Source: Labia minor (taxonomy: Eukaryota; Arthropoda; Insecta; Dermaptera; Spongiphoridae). Taken from it: 64,000 bases of DNA. The stretch is from positions 24,298,720 through 24,362,719 of the forward strand of contig OY720346.1 of assembly GCA_963082975.1 (NCBI GenBank), read 5' to 3'. Below the pieces are notes generated by a model, which saw nothing but the letters and a program-made list of their open reading frames with translations, made no database searches and had not been told where the DNA came from. The translations under genes were made by a program, and so were the position numbers. The first letter of the stretch is position 1, and the number at the start of each line of letters is the position of its first letter. This document shows positions 34,700-47,049 of this stretch, one piece after another.

Positions 34700-36660
34700 A
34701 TATAGAAGGAGACTATGGAGATATGTATAAAATAAATACATCCATTGAAAATAATATATATAATAAAATGATTGTAAAAAAATACAATATGAATTTTTTG
34801 AACAAGTTTGAAATACCTGAATTATTTAAATAGATAAAAAAAATTAACAAAAAGAAATTTAATTTCCTTCATTCACGTCACAATGGGAATAAAAATTAGT
34901 AATATTTTTTTCAAACTCATGTTTGATATAAAAAAGGGTTTGTATTGTGTTATAATTTCCCCATATCAAGTGGAAAAGAAAAAGCTTGAAATGTTATACT
35001 TGAAATTTGGTATTATTTTTTATTTTCGAATAGAATTTCTTTCTATTCGATAAAAGCAAAATATCTTTTCAATTGAATTCATTGGCACACTACAATAGTG
35101 TATTTATTGAAAACCCCTGTATTTATTCCCTATTTGGCACCACCCTTTTAGTCCCGGAAATCGGCCGTTAACTTGTGTTGTTTATATCTGATTGCAAAAC
35201 GAACGATAAAGTATCAAATTCAGGTTGGAGAAACACCTTGAAACTCCAGTGGCGATTTTTAGATATGATCTCCGTTTTGATCCCCAATACATTATTGTAA
35301 ATGAAGGGGGAATTATTATAATTTTCTTTCGACCCCTGCGGTGTTAAAAATGTGGCAAAGTGTATATCCTAACATGGTAAGTCAGAAAGTTATTGATATT
35401 CAAAGAAAAGCCCTTGAAAAAAGGATAAGATCGCCTAAGACTGATTACAATTAACCTTAGGTTAACAATTAAATGATAATTCATTCTTTTGATTTAAGGC
35501 ATCTGGTAATTGTATTGCAACAGTTCTTTGTGTTTAAAATAAACTTAGTTTAATTAAATCGGCTGAATAAAAATACAAAAATTCCAGAATTAAACTCGAA
35601 CAGAACATACCGGAAGATAAACTGATGATAATACTATTTTTTGATCTATGCGGACCTACTTACTCAAAAATATTTTTCAATATGATTTACTCTACTTAAA
35701 AGAGTTGTTGTGAAGCTTTGTTTGAAATTTACAAGTTATTTTACTAGCATATAAAAAATTATTTATGAAATAAAATTGATTTATAGAGGTTCGTTGAAAA
35801 TTTTTTATTATTATTCTATTTATAAGGGAAACTAAAATTGAACTTTTAAAATATTAAAAGTAAGAAAAAATACTACTAAAAAGAAATAATAATTTAAATA
35901 ATTATTTAAAACATTTAGTTGAGTTAATAAATGAGATAAATTAACATGAGGCGCGATGATTGCCCTTACTTAAAAAAAAAAGATTTATAAAAAAAAATAT
36001 TTTATATAAAAAATATAGAAAAAATAGTTATTTTTTAATATAAAAAAATATAAATTTTTTTATTGATTTTTTTTATTATCGTCGGCATGATAGATCCTCC
36101 AAAAAAAATTGCATCTCTCCCAAGTCTACTAGGAAGAAAAAAGGGGGCATCACACAAAAAGTTTGAACACAGTTAATTAATTTATTTACTTTATGTACTT
36201 TGTAATTATTAATTAATTATTGTATTTATATTAAATTTTAATTATATATTTAATAATAAAATTTTATTAATTATTTTCACAATAAATAACCAGAGAAAAT
36301 GAAATAAATTTTTATTTTATATTTCCTAAAAATTTTTATTTTAATTATAATGAATAGAATATTCATAAAAATAAAAAAAACTTATTTTTATTAAAAAATT
36401 ATGAAATAAGATTTTTAAAAGGGTTTGACTTTTTTATGGAAAAAAAGATTAACTAAAAATTAATATTGTCGATACAAGGATTGACTTACATTAGCTATAA
36501 ATTTTATAGATTGCTTATCTAGTTATTATTCTGTTGCTCACATCCGGATATTATTGCTTATTTTACAGAAGAACCACAAATCGAAATTCGGCACCTTCCA
36601 AGGTATTTATTTGTAAGCAATAATCTTGTATTTAATAAATAACCTTTAACATCTTTATAT
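34700..36660. other. AT-rich stretch with a GC-elevated patch
   Basis: At 35090-35350 composition is more balanced. A minus-strand frame without ATG reads IISKNRHWSFKVFLQPEFD behind an acceptor-like AACACCGCAG, a weak exon candidate. The rest is AT-rich with nothing recognised. Confidence 0.35.
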
Positions 36661-36669
36661 ATATATATA

Positions 36670-38013
36670 GGGTGACCCAGCCAGTAGTTGAACAAATAAA
36701 GCCAGTTTACCACGGATCCTGTTGTAAGTTCTATACTATTAGCCGTAAAACTAAGCCAATGGATTTTTAACAAAGCTTTATTATTGTAGTTATTAAAAAA
36801 AATATTAAACAGTGCTTAACTGAAAAATAAAAAGAAAAAAAAAATTCACAACATTTTTTATGATTTTATCCCAGTGGTTGAACAGACATGTCCAGTTTTT
36901 GAACGCTCGATATTCCAGTAATTGAACACCCGTTATTTCATAGTTTTTTTTTATTTTAAGTTTAGGTACACATCCAAAACGACTTAACAAATATCTAGGC
37001 CTATAGCTTGTGCACTCATAACACAATACAAGGCTGATTCACATTCCAAACATTGCTCAATGTTTAAATTATAATAATAATAATAATAACAATAATACAT
37101 ATATTTATTTATTTATTTATTTCAAACAAACACCAATCGGCAATATACACATAAGATACAAAATTAAAAATATTTTTAAAATTTTTTAAACTTTTGATAC
37201 GAAATTGCTTTGGGAGTCGAGTCCCGTTACTGCATAGATTCCTGGTTTTACTTTACTTTACTTTAGGCAAGTCCGTTTGTCTTGAATTGGATTGCACTAA
37301 CATTCAATGCTGAAGGTGAGGCATCAAAATTATGATTAATTTCGGGCTCTTTTTCAATACACTCAGACAAAATGCCATTTGTCTGAGTTTCATTAAGACA
37401 TTTGCTCCGAAGCCTTTTCCAAAACTGAAACAGTTCACGGGCCTCAATATTACCCTCCCACTCCTCCCCTGCACTTTTCTAAATTCTTCAGGCCTACCCT
37501 TGGGGAAGAGGGATTCAAGGTATAAGAGGGATTGAACATTCACAGTCTGGTGATCTTCGATGGCGGGCAACGTTCACCACTGTTCAATTACTGGAATTTG
37601 TGCATTTTAACAGTGCCATTAGTTGAACAGTCAGTTTAGAGCTCTAAAAAATAAAAAATATCTATACCTTAATATCATGCTTCAAAATGTAGTCCTTTAG
37701 CTTTAATTTAAGACCAATTCGGTAAAAATATCTCTAAAAATGACTAGGATGCACGTGGATTACTTTTACTTACCGTATTTTCAGTAGACTAGTCGTGAAT
37801 GCAAAAACAAGCATTTCATTTGAGAAAAAAAATAATATCTCTGAGTACTTAAGTCACGTGCAGCAGACGATAGGTGTTTCAGTTGTGACAACATAACAAC
37901 TTAAAAATAAAATAAAATTTCACGTTCCAAGCATGTTTCCTCTTGAGATTTTGGCGGATTTTTGGTAATTTGTTCAACTACTGGAAGGGGTTCAACTACT
38001 GGCTGGGTCACCC
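36670..38013. mobile_element. 1.34-kb TIR DNA transposon with TA target site and subterminal motif arrays
   Basis: Perfect 24-bp terminal inverted repeats (36670-36693 and 37990-38013) start GGGTGACCCAGCCAGTAGTT, flanked by TA on both sides (36668-36669, 38014-38015). A 13-bp motif CCAGTNNTTGAAC is repeated at 36680, 36871, 36892 and 36915, and in either orientation at 37582, about 37617, 37972 and 37990. Such arrays are usually transposase-binding sites. Frames inside (71-88 codons on the minus strand) show no DDE motif, so it is probably non-autonomous. The TA duplication fits the Tc1/mariner superfamily, but other TA-inserting families are possible. Confidence 0.85.
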
Positions 38014-38019
38014 TATATA

Positions 38020-38945
38020 TATATATTTAAATAAATTCTTCAACAACATAGCTATAATTACAATAAATTCTTAAAATTTCAAAGAAAACATCTGAAACAT
38101 TTCTATTTACACATTTAATTGATTTGGTTGATTATGCAACTATACACCTCTTAATAAAAATAAAAGAAAAAAGAAATATTTTGAGTGATAATAATCTTAA
38201 CGTTTCCGAAAAGATTTCGATAATTGATAGATCGGTTTATATTTCATTTATGTTGCTTTTGTAACTTCTGTAAAGCCATTTAAAATTCAATTTGATTTCC
38301 CAGGAGCCCCTTGACCCTATCGCGAAGGTTCAATTCGACTTGTAATGCCCAGGAGCGAAATCCTCAATGATTCTTGAAGTTAAACCTGGTACTAAAATTC
38401 TTGTACCTCCCATTTTATATTCTTATCGCAATGATGATCTTTACTTGATCATAAAGAATATGATAATAGAGGTTAGCTGCTTCTAAATTGAGAGATTTTA
38501 CTAGGTGATTTCTTATCTTGAATTAAAATGATTACATATATAGTAGGTATATCTCAACAAAAAAAAATGATAATTAGACAAATGTTGCCGATCATTTTAT
38601 CCACTAGTGGATCCTAACACGGATAATAGATAGATTATTATTGGGGTTAATAAAATTGTTTAACATAATCATTGATCATGTATACGCCAGCACTACTATT
38701 TTAACTCCAAGTTCTACAATGCAGAAAAAATTGTAATTTCATTTTCCTTTTGTTTTTTTTTTTTGTTTTACTTTAATTTAATTATATTACGTGTTTATAA
38801 TTTAATAATATATAACCCACGAATAAGACCTCTTTAGATTTTATTTTTTTAAATCAATTTAAAGAGAAAAATATATTTTTATCTATAGTTCACACATATA
38901 TATAAGTTGTTATACATAAAATGTTAATTGATATATATATATATT
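38020..38945. other. AT-rich stretch with a small GC-elevated patch
   Basis: At 38300-38415 the sequence is more balanced (CAGGAGCCCCTTGACCCTAT), with no supported frame. The rest is AT-rich. Confidence 0.45.
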
Positions 38946-38948
38946 TAA

Positions 38949-39552
38949 AATATTTCAAAACATATTCCAAATAGGTAGAGGCTACATTATATAAAAAATC
39001 AAGATTACACAAAAATAATGAATGTATAAAAATATTATATTTTTTTATCGGCGCTCATCAAAATTAGGCGCCCCCGAGTGTCGCCTAGCTTACCCGTGCT
39101 AGATCCGATGAGTATATTATCATATTAAAATATATTATCTAGGAATATTAGTTAACTCGGTGTCATTTATTTTTATTTGATTTTTGGATTAATTAATTTT
39201 TAGAGTACAGTGCAAATTTTTTATTTCTATAATATTTAATTTAGTGATTGAAAAAAGAGAAAAAAAAATAACCTTAAATTTGAAAATTAAATACTGCAAA
39301 TAAAAAGTGCCAAATTAAAAGTAAAATTGAATTATCTGTAAATATCTTTTAAATTTTATTAGAAATTATCTTGATTAATGTATGAGATTATTATTGTTTC
39401 ATGTTTATTATACACACAAATACTTATATATTATTTTATTAAATACAATAAATACAATTAAAATTAACAATTAATTGTTTATAAAATAATATATATATAA
39501 TATTTCAAAACATATTCCAAATAGGTGGAGGCTACATTATATAAAAAATCAA
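38949..39552 (+). repeat. Copied 0.5-kb segment bracketed by 54-bp direct repeats
   Basis: 38949-39002 and 39499-39552 are direct copies (start AATATTTCAAAACATATTCC) with one mismatch. Between them lies 38993-39490, a copy of 34203-34695. The insert shares a short AAAAAATCAA overlap with the flanking repeat at its left junction. The structure looks like a templated insertion during break repair with duplication of the target flank. Confidence 0.8.
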
Positions 39553-39559
39553 TCCATTT

Positions 39560-40580
39560 TATTTAAATCAAAATATTCAATGGTAGCTTACATTTTTAAA
39601 ATATTATTGGTTAATTATTATATTTCAAAATTTTGCTAACTATTTCTTACAATATTTTATAGAAATATTTTATCTCGACTTTTTATCATTTTATAAGACA
39701 TTTAATCATAAAAATAAAAATAATATATGTAAATTTCAATTAAGCTCCTGGCAATTATACAACCAGGAAAGATTATATATAATTCTAAAACTCATTAAAA
39801 TTCTTCATTCAAATTTAAACACAGATATTTATTAAATACAATTAATTATTTTTATTGAAATGACAATATTTTTAAATTTTACTTCTAGAGAATATTTATT
39901 ATTGACAAGTTTTGTTTAAAATTAATTTTAGTTTGCTTTTTATTTAATATGGATAATCGAATTTAATTGAAGTTTATAAAAACTTAGTTAGGAGATAATT
40001 GAAGAATTAAAAAATTTGCTTTCCTCTAGAGGCAGAGAAAGTTCCGTTCCGTAAAGAATGGGTGGGTGGGTCGGCGATATATCGAAATCGAGTCTTTTTG
40101 ATCGATCGATAGCACATGAAATAGAAATTTATAGCGAAAAAAACTACTCAAGCATGATTCATATCCAATACAATCTAGAGCGTGCAGGTTGCGTACCTAT
40201 GTAATTATCAACTAGGAAAGAACCTTATAAGCAATTATATATCCCGATATGCCCATTATCTTTATTAAAATAATTTCTAAGATGCAAATAGTATAGCTTT
40301 ATAATTAGTTAATGGTTACTCATTTTCTTACAAAATGCACTAACTAAATATTAGATCAACACCGAGTTTTAATAATAATCATGCACGCAATAAAACTGTT
40401 TATATAATGATAAAATAATTCTAATAATAAATATTTTTTTATTATTATTAGGTATATATAATTTTTTTATTCTAGTTTAAAATTAATAATATCATCGAAA
40501 ATAATTATTAATGTTACTACTTTAATTATTTTAATTTGATTTCTCTTGATTATGTAATCTTTTTAAATGAACTTTTTATT
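39560..40580. other. AT-rich stretch, no gene recognised
   Basis: A GC rise at about 40025-40110 contains GGGTGGGTGGGTCGGCGATA and ATCGATCGATAG. No frame is supported. Confidence 0.45.
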
Positions 40581-40585
40581 CGTAG

Positions 40586-40656
40586 GCGTCAGGTGGTGAT
40601 AACATGTGATAGTGTCAGTAGCAGAGCTAATACTGAGGATGAATCCCAGTTTCAAG
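40586..40656 (+). CDS. Candidate internal coding exon, unidentified
   Basis: A 71-nt block lies between an acceptor (CTTTTTATTCGTAG, ending 40585) and a donor (GTAACT from 40657). One frame is open throughout (the first base completes a codon, then 23 codons, then one base): RQVVITCDSVSSRANTEDES followed by QFQ. The other two frames contain stops. The composition is protein-like. The block is short, so chance cannot be excluded. Confidence 0.3.
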
Positions 40657-40659
40657 GTA

Positions 40660-41085
40660 ACTAACTTATTCAACCCAATATACCAACTATGACTCACCTA
40701 GACGAACCAGTATCTTCAAATTTCCTTCCCAAAAACTCTCTTGAAATAGGCTCCGAATCGTCGAGATCCAAATCTAATTTTAAGTGAAAACAACCCGGAT
40801 TAAGTTTTCATAAGCATATCTATAGAGAGTAGATACAATAATTGCATTATTTTTGATTACATATAAATCACATTTTACAGCCTCCTATAATAAATTTATT
40901 AGAAATAAAATAAAAATATATTTTTAAAATTATAATTTAATTTTCCTAGAATTATACTCACAGCAAATATTTTATTGCATTATAAACAACTATAACTATT
41001 GGATCCGTTATTTCTTTTTTAATAGTCAACATAACCAGATTACCAAATTACCTTAGTGGAAAAGAAATTCACGACAGGTGGCCTA
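40660..41085. other. Intervening sequence, no supported gene
   Basis: A short ATG frame at about 40690-40788 (start MTHLDEPVSSNF, ending in SKSNFK and a stop) lies in slightly GC-elevated sequence just after the candidate exon. No further support. Confidence 0.3.
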
Positions 41086-41091
41086 TGAGTA

Positions 41092-41240
41092 GAGTGACCA
41101 TATTTCGAAAACACCAAACCGGGACATTTGTAAAAAATTTACCTTTTTTTTTACTGATTGTAAGAAAACGTTCGTCAGACGCCGGGACAGAGCACCTAAA
41201 ATCGGGACAATCCCGGGAAAACCCGGACGTTTGGTCACCC
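41092..41240. repeat. 149-bp TIR MITE with TA target site
   Basis: Left terminus GAGTGACCATATTTCG and right terminus (reverse complement) GGGTGACCAAACGTCCGGG, with TA on each side (41090-41091, 41241-41242). Inner blocks CCGGGACA and GGGACAATCCCGGG also pair. It belongs to a widespread type of MITE with GGGTGACCA-type ends. The 71-codon frame across it is an artefact. Confidence 0.85.
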
Positions 41241-41249
41241 TACCTAGAG

Positions 41250-42725
41250 AAGTCCATCGAGCACGAAAATAGTAGCAAATATTTCAATAAACATTGTTGA
41301 TAATGAAAAAAATATATATATATATATATATATTATTTTTTATTTTAAAATATAATTCATTGTATAAATTTTTTTAAATTCTACCGCGTGCCTTTCAGTG
41401 TCACCTTCTCTCCTCCCCCAACTCGTCAATGTACTGAGAAAGATAGACAAGGAAGAATTAAAATACAAGTTAGTTATATTTTATATATTATAAAAATCAG
41501 CTTATCAAAATTTTTAATTATTATATATATTTTTTTAAATTTGAAAAATATATTTCTAATGTGATTTTTTATATATACATAATTGCAGATCTAATCTGAT
41601 ATAAAAATTCCTTTGAAAATAATATTCCACATATACTATTTCTTAAAGTTAATCAAAGAATCATTTATAAACTATTAGATATATTTGAAATATATCAATT
41701 CATTTTTATTAAATACAATGGAAAAATATGCATATGTAATCATTAAAACTTAATTAAGTGATTGACAAATTATTTAGGTTAGATTCTATGAATAAATTTA
41801 TCCGCTGGAGATTACAATTATTTCGCCTACCTATCTATTGTGATAGGTTTTTTATTTCATCATTATTATAATATTAAACCATCATTATCATCATAACGAA
41901 TGGAAGGTGAAAGAGGCGGGAACCTTTTTAATTTCTTCTTCGGAAAGAACTTATTATCTTTAAAATATATTATTATATTATATTCTTTACTAAATATTAG
42001 AATACCTATTTATTGTTATTTATATAAATTATACATTATATATGGTTTTTAAAAAAAATATTTTAAATATTTAAATAAATTAATTCTATGATTATGTATT
42101 AATATTTTAATTCTTTTATTAATATTTAAAAGGAGTTATTTGATTAAGTAAATATTATAATATATATATTGTTTATTTGCTTTTGTATGTGAAAAGTGAT
42201 AACCGGACAAGTTGATTTTTTTACTGCCGCGTTACTAGCATTTCTTAACAATAAAGAAACGATGGAATTTCATTGAGGAGCAGGTTTTATTTCATTCCTT
42301 ATAATTAAATAATTAGCAATATAATAGGCCAGAAAATAAAATCCTTTCACGTTTTAATAAAATACTCAATCTCTTTTCTCAAATTCACCCTTAGATTTTT
42401 GTATAAATTCAAAACGAGATTTTCTAGTAGCCAAACAGGATTTGTATATCACTATGATTATTTATAAAAAAGCATGTGTTGGAAGGAGTTAAATATTTTT
42501 AAATCCATACAATATGATTGCAAAGCTTTCAAGAAATTATACTCTTCGAAACAAATTATCTCATCATTAGAAAATAATCAACGGCAAGAAGCGATATTTA
42601 AGTTAAAGTTATCGAGTTCATTTACACCTGATTTTTAATTGGTCTATATTTTAAACGAACACGAATAAAAAATCTATTAAATTATAGGTTATGGTTAGAA
42701 TTTTAAATAAAAATAAAGTAAATTT
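41250..42725. other. AT-rich non-coding stretch
   Basis: Includes (AT)n at about 41312-41332. A small GC rise at 41383-41450 has no frame. Nothing else recognised. Confidence 0.5.
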
Positions 42726-42732
42726 TACTATA

Positions 42733-42840
42733 CTAATGAGGAGCTTAAAAACGTAGGTGTGAAGGAATTGGGAGAGAATAGACATTGGATGGAAGTAGCT
42801 AAAGGTAGAGATGGCTTTAATTTCACGAGAGAAAAGTTGG
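42733..42840 (+). pseudogene. Short LINE C-terminal scrap
   Basis: The plus strand reads EELKNVGVKELGENRHWMEV followed by AKGRDGFNF, resembling the DL..LG....W...A.DR..W block at the C-terminus of RTE-type reverse transcriptases (compare 6888-7122). The stop and flanks are AT-rich. It is too short for a firm assignment. Confidence 0.5.
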
Positions 42841-42844
42841 ATAA

Positions 42845-44300
42845 ATCTAAACTCTAAGTAAATTTTTCATAAAAGAATAAATTAAAATTTAGAATTCATT
42901 AAAAAATCATAAGTACATCTTTTGTTGTTATCATTTCTTTTAATATTTTATACTTTACTATAAATCTTTAAAAATATATATTTATTGGTTACATTGATAT
43001 ATTGAAAAATTTATCGAGACTTTAATGCGCTGAAATAAATTAAATTGAAATACAATTGACAAATCATAACCTATGGAGACGTGTAAATAAATAAAAATAA
43101 AATATAGTTAATATCTTTCTTTAAGATATGTTTGTTTTTCTAAATCTGTTACTCCTATGAGATTTTTCGCTCTCTGACAGTTGGCACCCAAGATGAATAT
43201 TAATGACATGCCAGAAGCTACACTGGCGGCTCCACATGGACAGAGTCACTTGCCTATTTAAGCCTCAAATGTGACAGCATCATTTTCCTAATGGATTTCC
43301 TATTAGTCAATACGATGATAAATTGATAAATATTGAACAAATATGTAACTACAAAATTTTACGTTTGAAGATATTTTAATAAAAATACAAATACCTTTTT
43401 AAATAGTGTCATTTTTAAATTTTGGCAAATTATTTTAAGTTTTGTTTTGATTATATTTGATAATTCGTTCATTCAACTTACACAATACAATATGAATATT
43501 AAATCTGAAATTTCATCATAGAAATAGGCGATTTTTTATGCATTTAGAAATGGATTGCTTAATAAATCTTTAGTATTTAATTATTATAAACTTACTGGAT
43601 GCTTAGACTTTCTTAGTTTCTTCATTCTTTATAGTTTTCCCCTAGTGGTAAATAATATTTAAAGAGAATTAAGAATTTATTGGTCTTCTTAAAAATAATA
43701 AAATTTGTCCCAAAAAAACTATTGTGTTCCATGCAAAATTAATAATAATATAAATAAAACTAAAGGCAGGATTGACTCTAGAAAAAAATATAACTTTATA
43801 ATTTAATAAATAATTTAATCTAGTTAACAAATTTTATTATAAATAAGATACTACTATAAATCCGATTATTTGAAATTGAAATGAGACTTGATAATTGATA
43901 ATTAATTAATTTAAGAGTGAACTTTCACTTAGTTAATCATTTTCACAACACTACTATAAAATTTGAATTATTTATAAATCATTAAAAAGAAACGTTTATA
44001 TTTTATTTTTACTTGTTATATACCTATACTATACCTGTATTCTTATATATATTTCAGATTCATTAATATTTTAATAAAGGACTTATGGGTAATTTTGATA
44101 AATATAAATATAAAAAAATATACAATTGTAAATATTGGAGACTTTAATGCCAATTTTAGATGATTTATATATAATAATTTTTAATAATCAATCTTTTATT
44201 TTTTTATATAATTAGAATTTAATTTAATTTTTTTAATTCAATGATTTTATATTAAATTATTTATTATTTAAAATTATGATAAAAAGAAACTTATTTATTA
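42845..44300. other. AT-rich stretch with one GC-elevated patch
   Basis: 43150-43275 is more balanced (GCCAGAAGCTACACTGGCGG), without a supported frame. At 44132-44160 a frame reads IGDFNANF, like a LINE endonuclease motif, but stands alone. Confidence 0.4.
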
Positions 44301-44309
44301 TCTTCATTT

Positions 44310-44900
44310 TACTGTGTTAAAAAGTCGTTCTGGATTCATTGAATTCCATATTGCGTTTCTAACAGATAAAAGTAGCCAAACACAAACAGAGAGAATAAAT
44401 AGTTGTCTAATTTCAAACTGGAACCTTTCATTTCAAACCCGATCCGATTGGAATCAGATCTCAACTGGTATCTACATCCTCACAGTACGCTTGGTGGATG
44501 TTGCTTTTAGGTTGTTGTGGGCGATGTCTGTCCGTTCGTCCGTTCGTCTGTCGCGTGCGTTTGTCCGATCTCTCCAACTGATTACAAACTGAAACCAGCT
44601 CTGGATTGCATGTCTAACGATTAATCCATTAAGCCAATCGCATTGTTCTCAATTTACAACATAAGTTGATCGATCATGATTAGCCAAATGACCAATATTA
44701 TTGACCTAGGTCTGCGTTTCGGACCAGACAATAACCCGGAGATTATCGGGTCGATTGCGTCCAGGTCCATATTTCACACCCAATGAACCGCTATTCAGAG
44801 TCCAGATGAGAGCTAATATTATACAGTTACAGACTACACCATTCGTCTATAAAGTACTCTTATTGGTGGTATCAATTTAATAGCGGTTAAGAGATTCACT
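44310..44900. other. GC-elevated block with possible SINE head and CCGT microsatellite
   Basis: A roughly 600-bp block of balanced composition. On the minus strand, TTGGCTTAATGGATTAATC and GCTGGTTTCAG near 44590-44640 resemble decayed A and B boxes. A GTCCGTTCGTCCGTTCGTCT microsatellite lies at 44529-44551. The 92-codon plus-strand frame (44314-44592) crosses these and carries no known domain. Likely a repeat of unknown class. Confidence 0.35.
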
Positions 44901-44904
44901 CGCC

Positions 44905-45039
44905 ATGATTTCTAACCAGATATCGTGAATGCACAATTATTTGCAACAAATAAATTAGATTTTTATAATACAACTAAATTTGAAACCAGTTAAATTAAAT
45001 GTTCATTATATAAAAGAGAAAAGTGTTATATAAATTGTT

Positions 45040-45082
<43 letters not shown>

Positions 45083-46050
45083 CAATCATTTAGTTTTTTC
45101 AATATTTTTTTTATTTTTTTTAATAATTATATATATTTATTTTTTTAAAAAATATGTACGACTATAATCACTTCAATTATTAGAAATTATATTAGTATAA
45201 GACCACCCTGTTAGAGGAAGTGATCGGATATATGATCAAATAGGTGGAAATTGTTGTTTGTAACTAATTGAATAATTAGTTTAAGAATTCAATTGGATAG
45301 TAAAAAAAATGTATTTAATTTTTTTATAATATTTTCGGAATAATCTGAATAACTTATTTTTATTTTTCATAATTCTCTTATATATTATCAAAATTAATCC
45401 ATTAAAAGAAAGTAAATTTGATCATATATTTGATCATATATTTATCCCAAATATTGTATTAAATTTCTATGAAGCATGCATGGTCGCAAAAATCTATTAT
45501 ATATTTCAGACATTGTTGTATATTGTACTTGTATGTACTTGTTTATGAGAACGTTTATATCACTAACTCCAACAACGTTCGTTAACATTTTGAAATAAAT
45601 TCTGGATAAGTGTAGATTCGTTATGATTTTATTCAAAGAAATGTTATAAAATTTGTTGTATATTGTGAAAAGAATATGATAATTAGTTTTCTTTAAAAAA
45701 CAACTTTTTATCACAAAGAGTCGAATTCAATAAATAGATTTCTTTTTCAAATATGTAAATTTCTTTTTAGTCTATTAAATTATTTTGTATATTCTTTATT
45801 AATAGAAAAAAATTCATTTCTGAACTTGAATAAAATTTAAATTAAAAAAAAATGATCTGATTTAAGCATTCATTCTTGTTGATCAGAATGAATTTAGAAG
45901 ATAATGAGGTTTAATCCTAACGTTTATCTTGAGGTCAGCAACGGTTTCTTTTTAAATGCATTTCTTGGATGGATGCAACATTTTGGACCCTCTTGTGACC
46001 TGTCTCTCTGGTTATAAATAAAAAAAAATTATTCTGTTTATTATATAACT
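44905..46050. other. AT-rich stretch with (AT)n array
   Basis: (AT)n at about 45043-45078. No gene recognised; the 90-codon minus-strand frame at 45442-45714 is I, N, K and Y rich. Confidence 0.5.
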
Positions 46051-46066
46051 ATGTATCTTTCTTTAG

Positions 46067-46192
46067 GAACCTGATACTTTGCAAGGGAAATTGACCTGTA
46101 CATTGGTTTTACTTCCGCATCGTACCCTTCTTCAGATATGGATTAGCATAGAAGAGCAACGGATCTCATTCTTGGACGAACATTTAACCTAA
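46067..46192 (+). CDS. Candidate terminal coding exon, unidentified
   Basis: An acceptor (ATGTATCTTTCTTTAG, ending 46066) is followed at once by an open frame of 41 codons and a TAA at 46190-46192: EPDTLQGKLTCTLVLLPHR, TLLQIWISIEEQ, RISFLDEHLT. Balanced codon use and a mix of charged and hydrophobic residues set it apart from the AT-rich chance frames. No ATG is present, so it would be a last exon of a plus-strand gene. A second acceptor/donor pair at 46275-46328 could be a further or alternative exon. Confidence 0.33.
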   Translation, partial: EPDTLQGKLTCTLVLLPHRTLLQIWISIEEQRISFLDEHLT

Positions 46193-46274
46193 TTCATTAT
46201 CATAATGTCAAGTGATGGGAGAGTGAGAGAGAAAAATCTTTTCTGTGTAACCGAAGATCTTCCCCTTTTTACAG

Positions 46275-46328
46275 GAATGAATTGGGTGGGGATGACAAGC
46301 TGGGTCTGTGAGACAGCAAAGCAAACAG
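46275..46328 (+). CDS. Candidate 54-nt exon
   Basis: Strong polypyrimidine acceptor TCTTCCCCTTTTTACAG ends at 46274, and CAG/GTCTTA follows at 46328. Only one frame is open: MNWVGMTSWVCETAKQT after two leading bases. The donor is weak and the block is short. The preceding candidate exon ends in a stop, so the two could not both be internal exons of one transcript in that frame. Confidence 0.2.
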
Positions 46329-46789
46329 GTCTTATTTTTTTTTTACCATCATCAACATCTTAATTGAAAATTTAAAAATTATTTTTAATTCATTAATATG
46401 GACGAGGGGGAGGATCGAAAGGGATCAATATAAAGTATAAAGAAAAGATATTATCTAAATTTAATATTTATTTTTTTTTTAATAATTTAATAAAAATGAC
46501 AAAAATTTAGTTGAGAAAAAATTAAATAACTAAAATACCCGCTTATAGTTTAAGATTTAATTAATATTAATATTAGATTGGGCAAATTAGAAAAATATTT
46601 GACATAATACAATACATCTCCCTTCATATAATTTAAGCTAAACATATTATGGTAGATTAATTAAATAAATTTATTTTATTAGTAATGTGATATATTAATA
46701 ATTCTTTAATATGATATAAATATTAATTAATATTAATGTTTGAATAATAATATATGTAAAATGTGCTCGTATCAGGTTTCTTCCTTGTC

Positions 46790-47045
46790 CTTAATAATGC
46801 GGTTAAAAAAGCTCGTTTACAAAGGGTAGCAGGTGATGACGTCACGGAAAGTTCTCACGCATTCAAGTCTCACGGTGTTAGTGCACCTTCCACCCTTTCT
46901 CTGTGAGTCTTCTCAAGAACAAATACCAGCCTCCCAGGGTTAAAGATTTTTATGGGGACACCTCCTTAGTGACTGACTGGAAGTGGAATTAATTTCTCTA
47001 GTGAGAGGTGAATGCCCTTATCAAATGATCTAATTGAATATGAGT
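46790..47045. other. GC-elevated island with a CRE palindrome
   Basis: Unique, balanced-composition sequence in AT-rich surroundings. It holds TGACGTCA at 46837-46844 outside any family A copy. No supported frame. A promoter or enhancer is possible; a family A origin is not visible. Confidence 0.3.
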
Positions 47046-47049
47046 TCCG

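Noticed and set aside
37304-37570. 88-codon minus-strand frame inside the 1.34-kb transposon
   Set aside because: No DDE, helix-turn-helix or zinc-finger motif could be seen; it may be a decayed piece of a transposase, but that cannot be supported.
44132-44160. IGDFNANF motif resembling a LINE endonuclease
   Set aside because: An isolated eight-residue match with no neighbouring conserved motif; could easily be chance.
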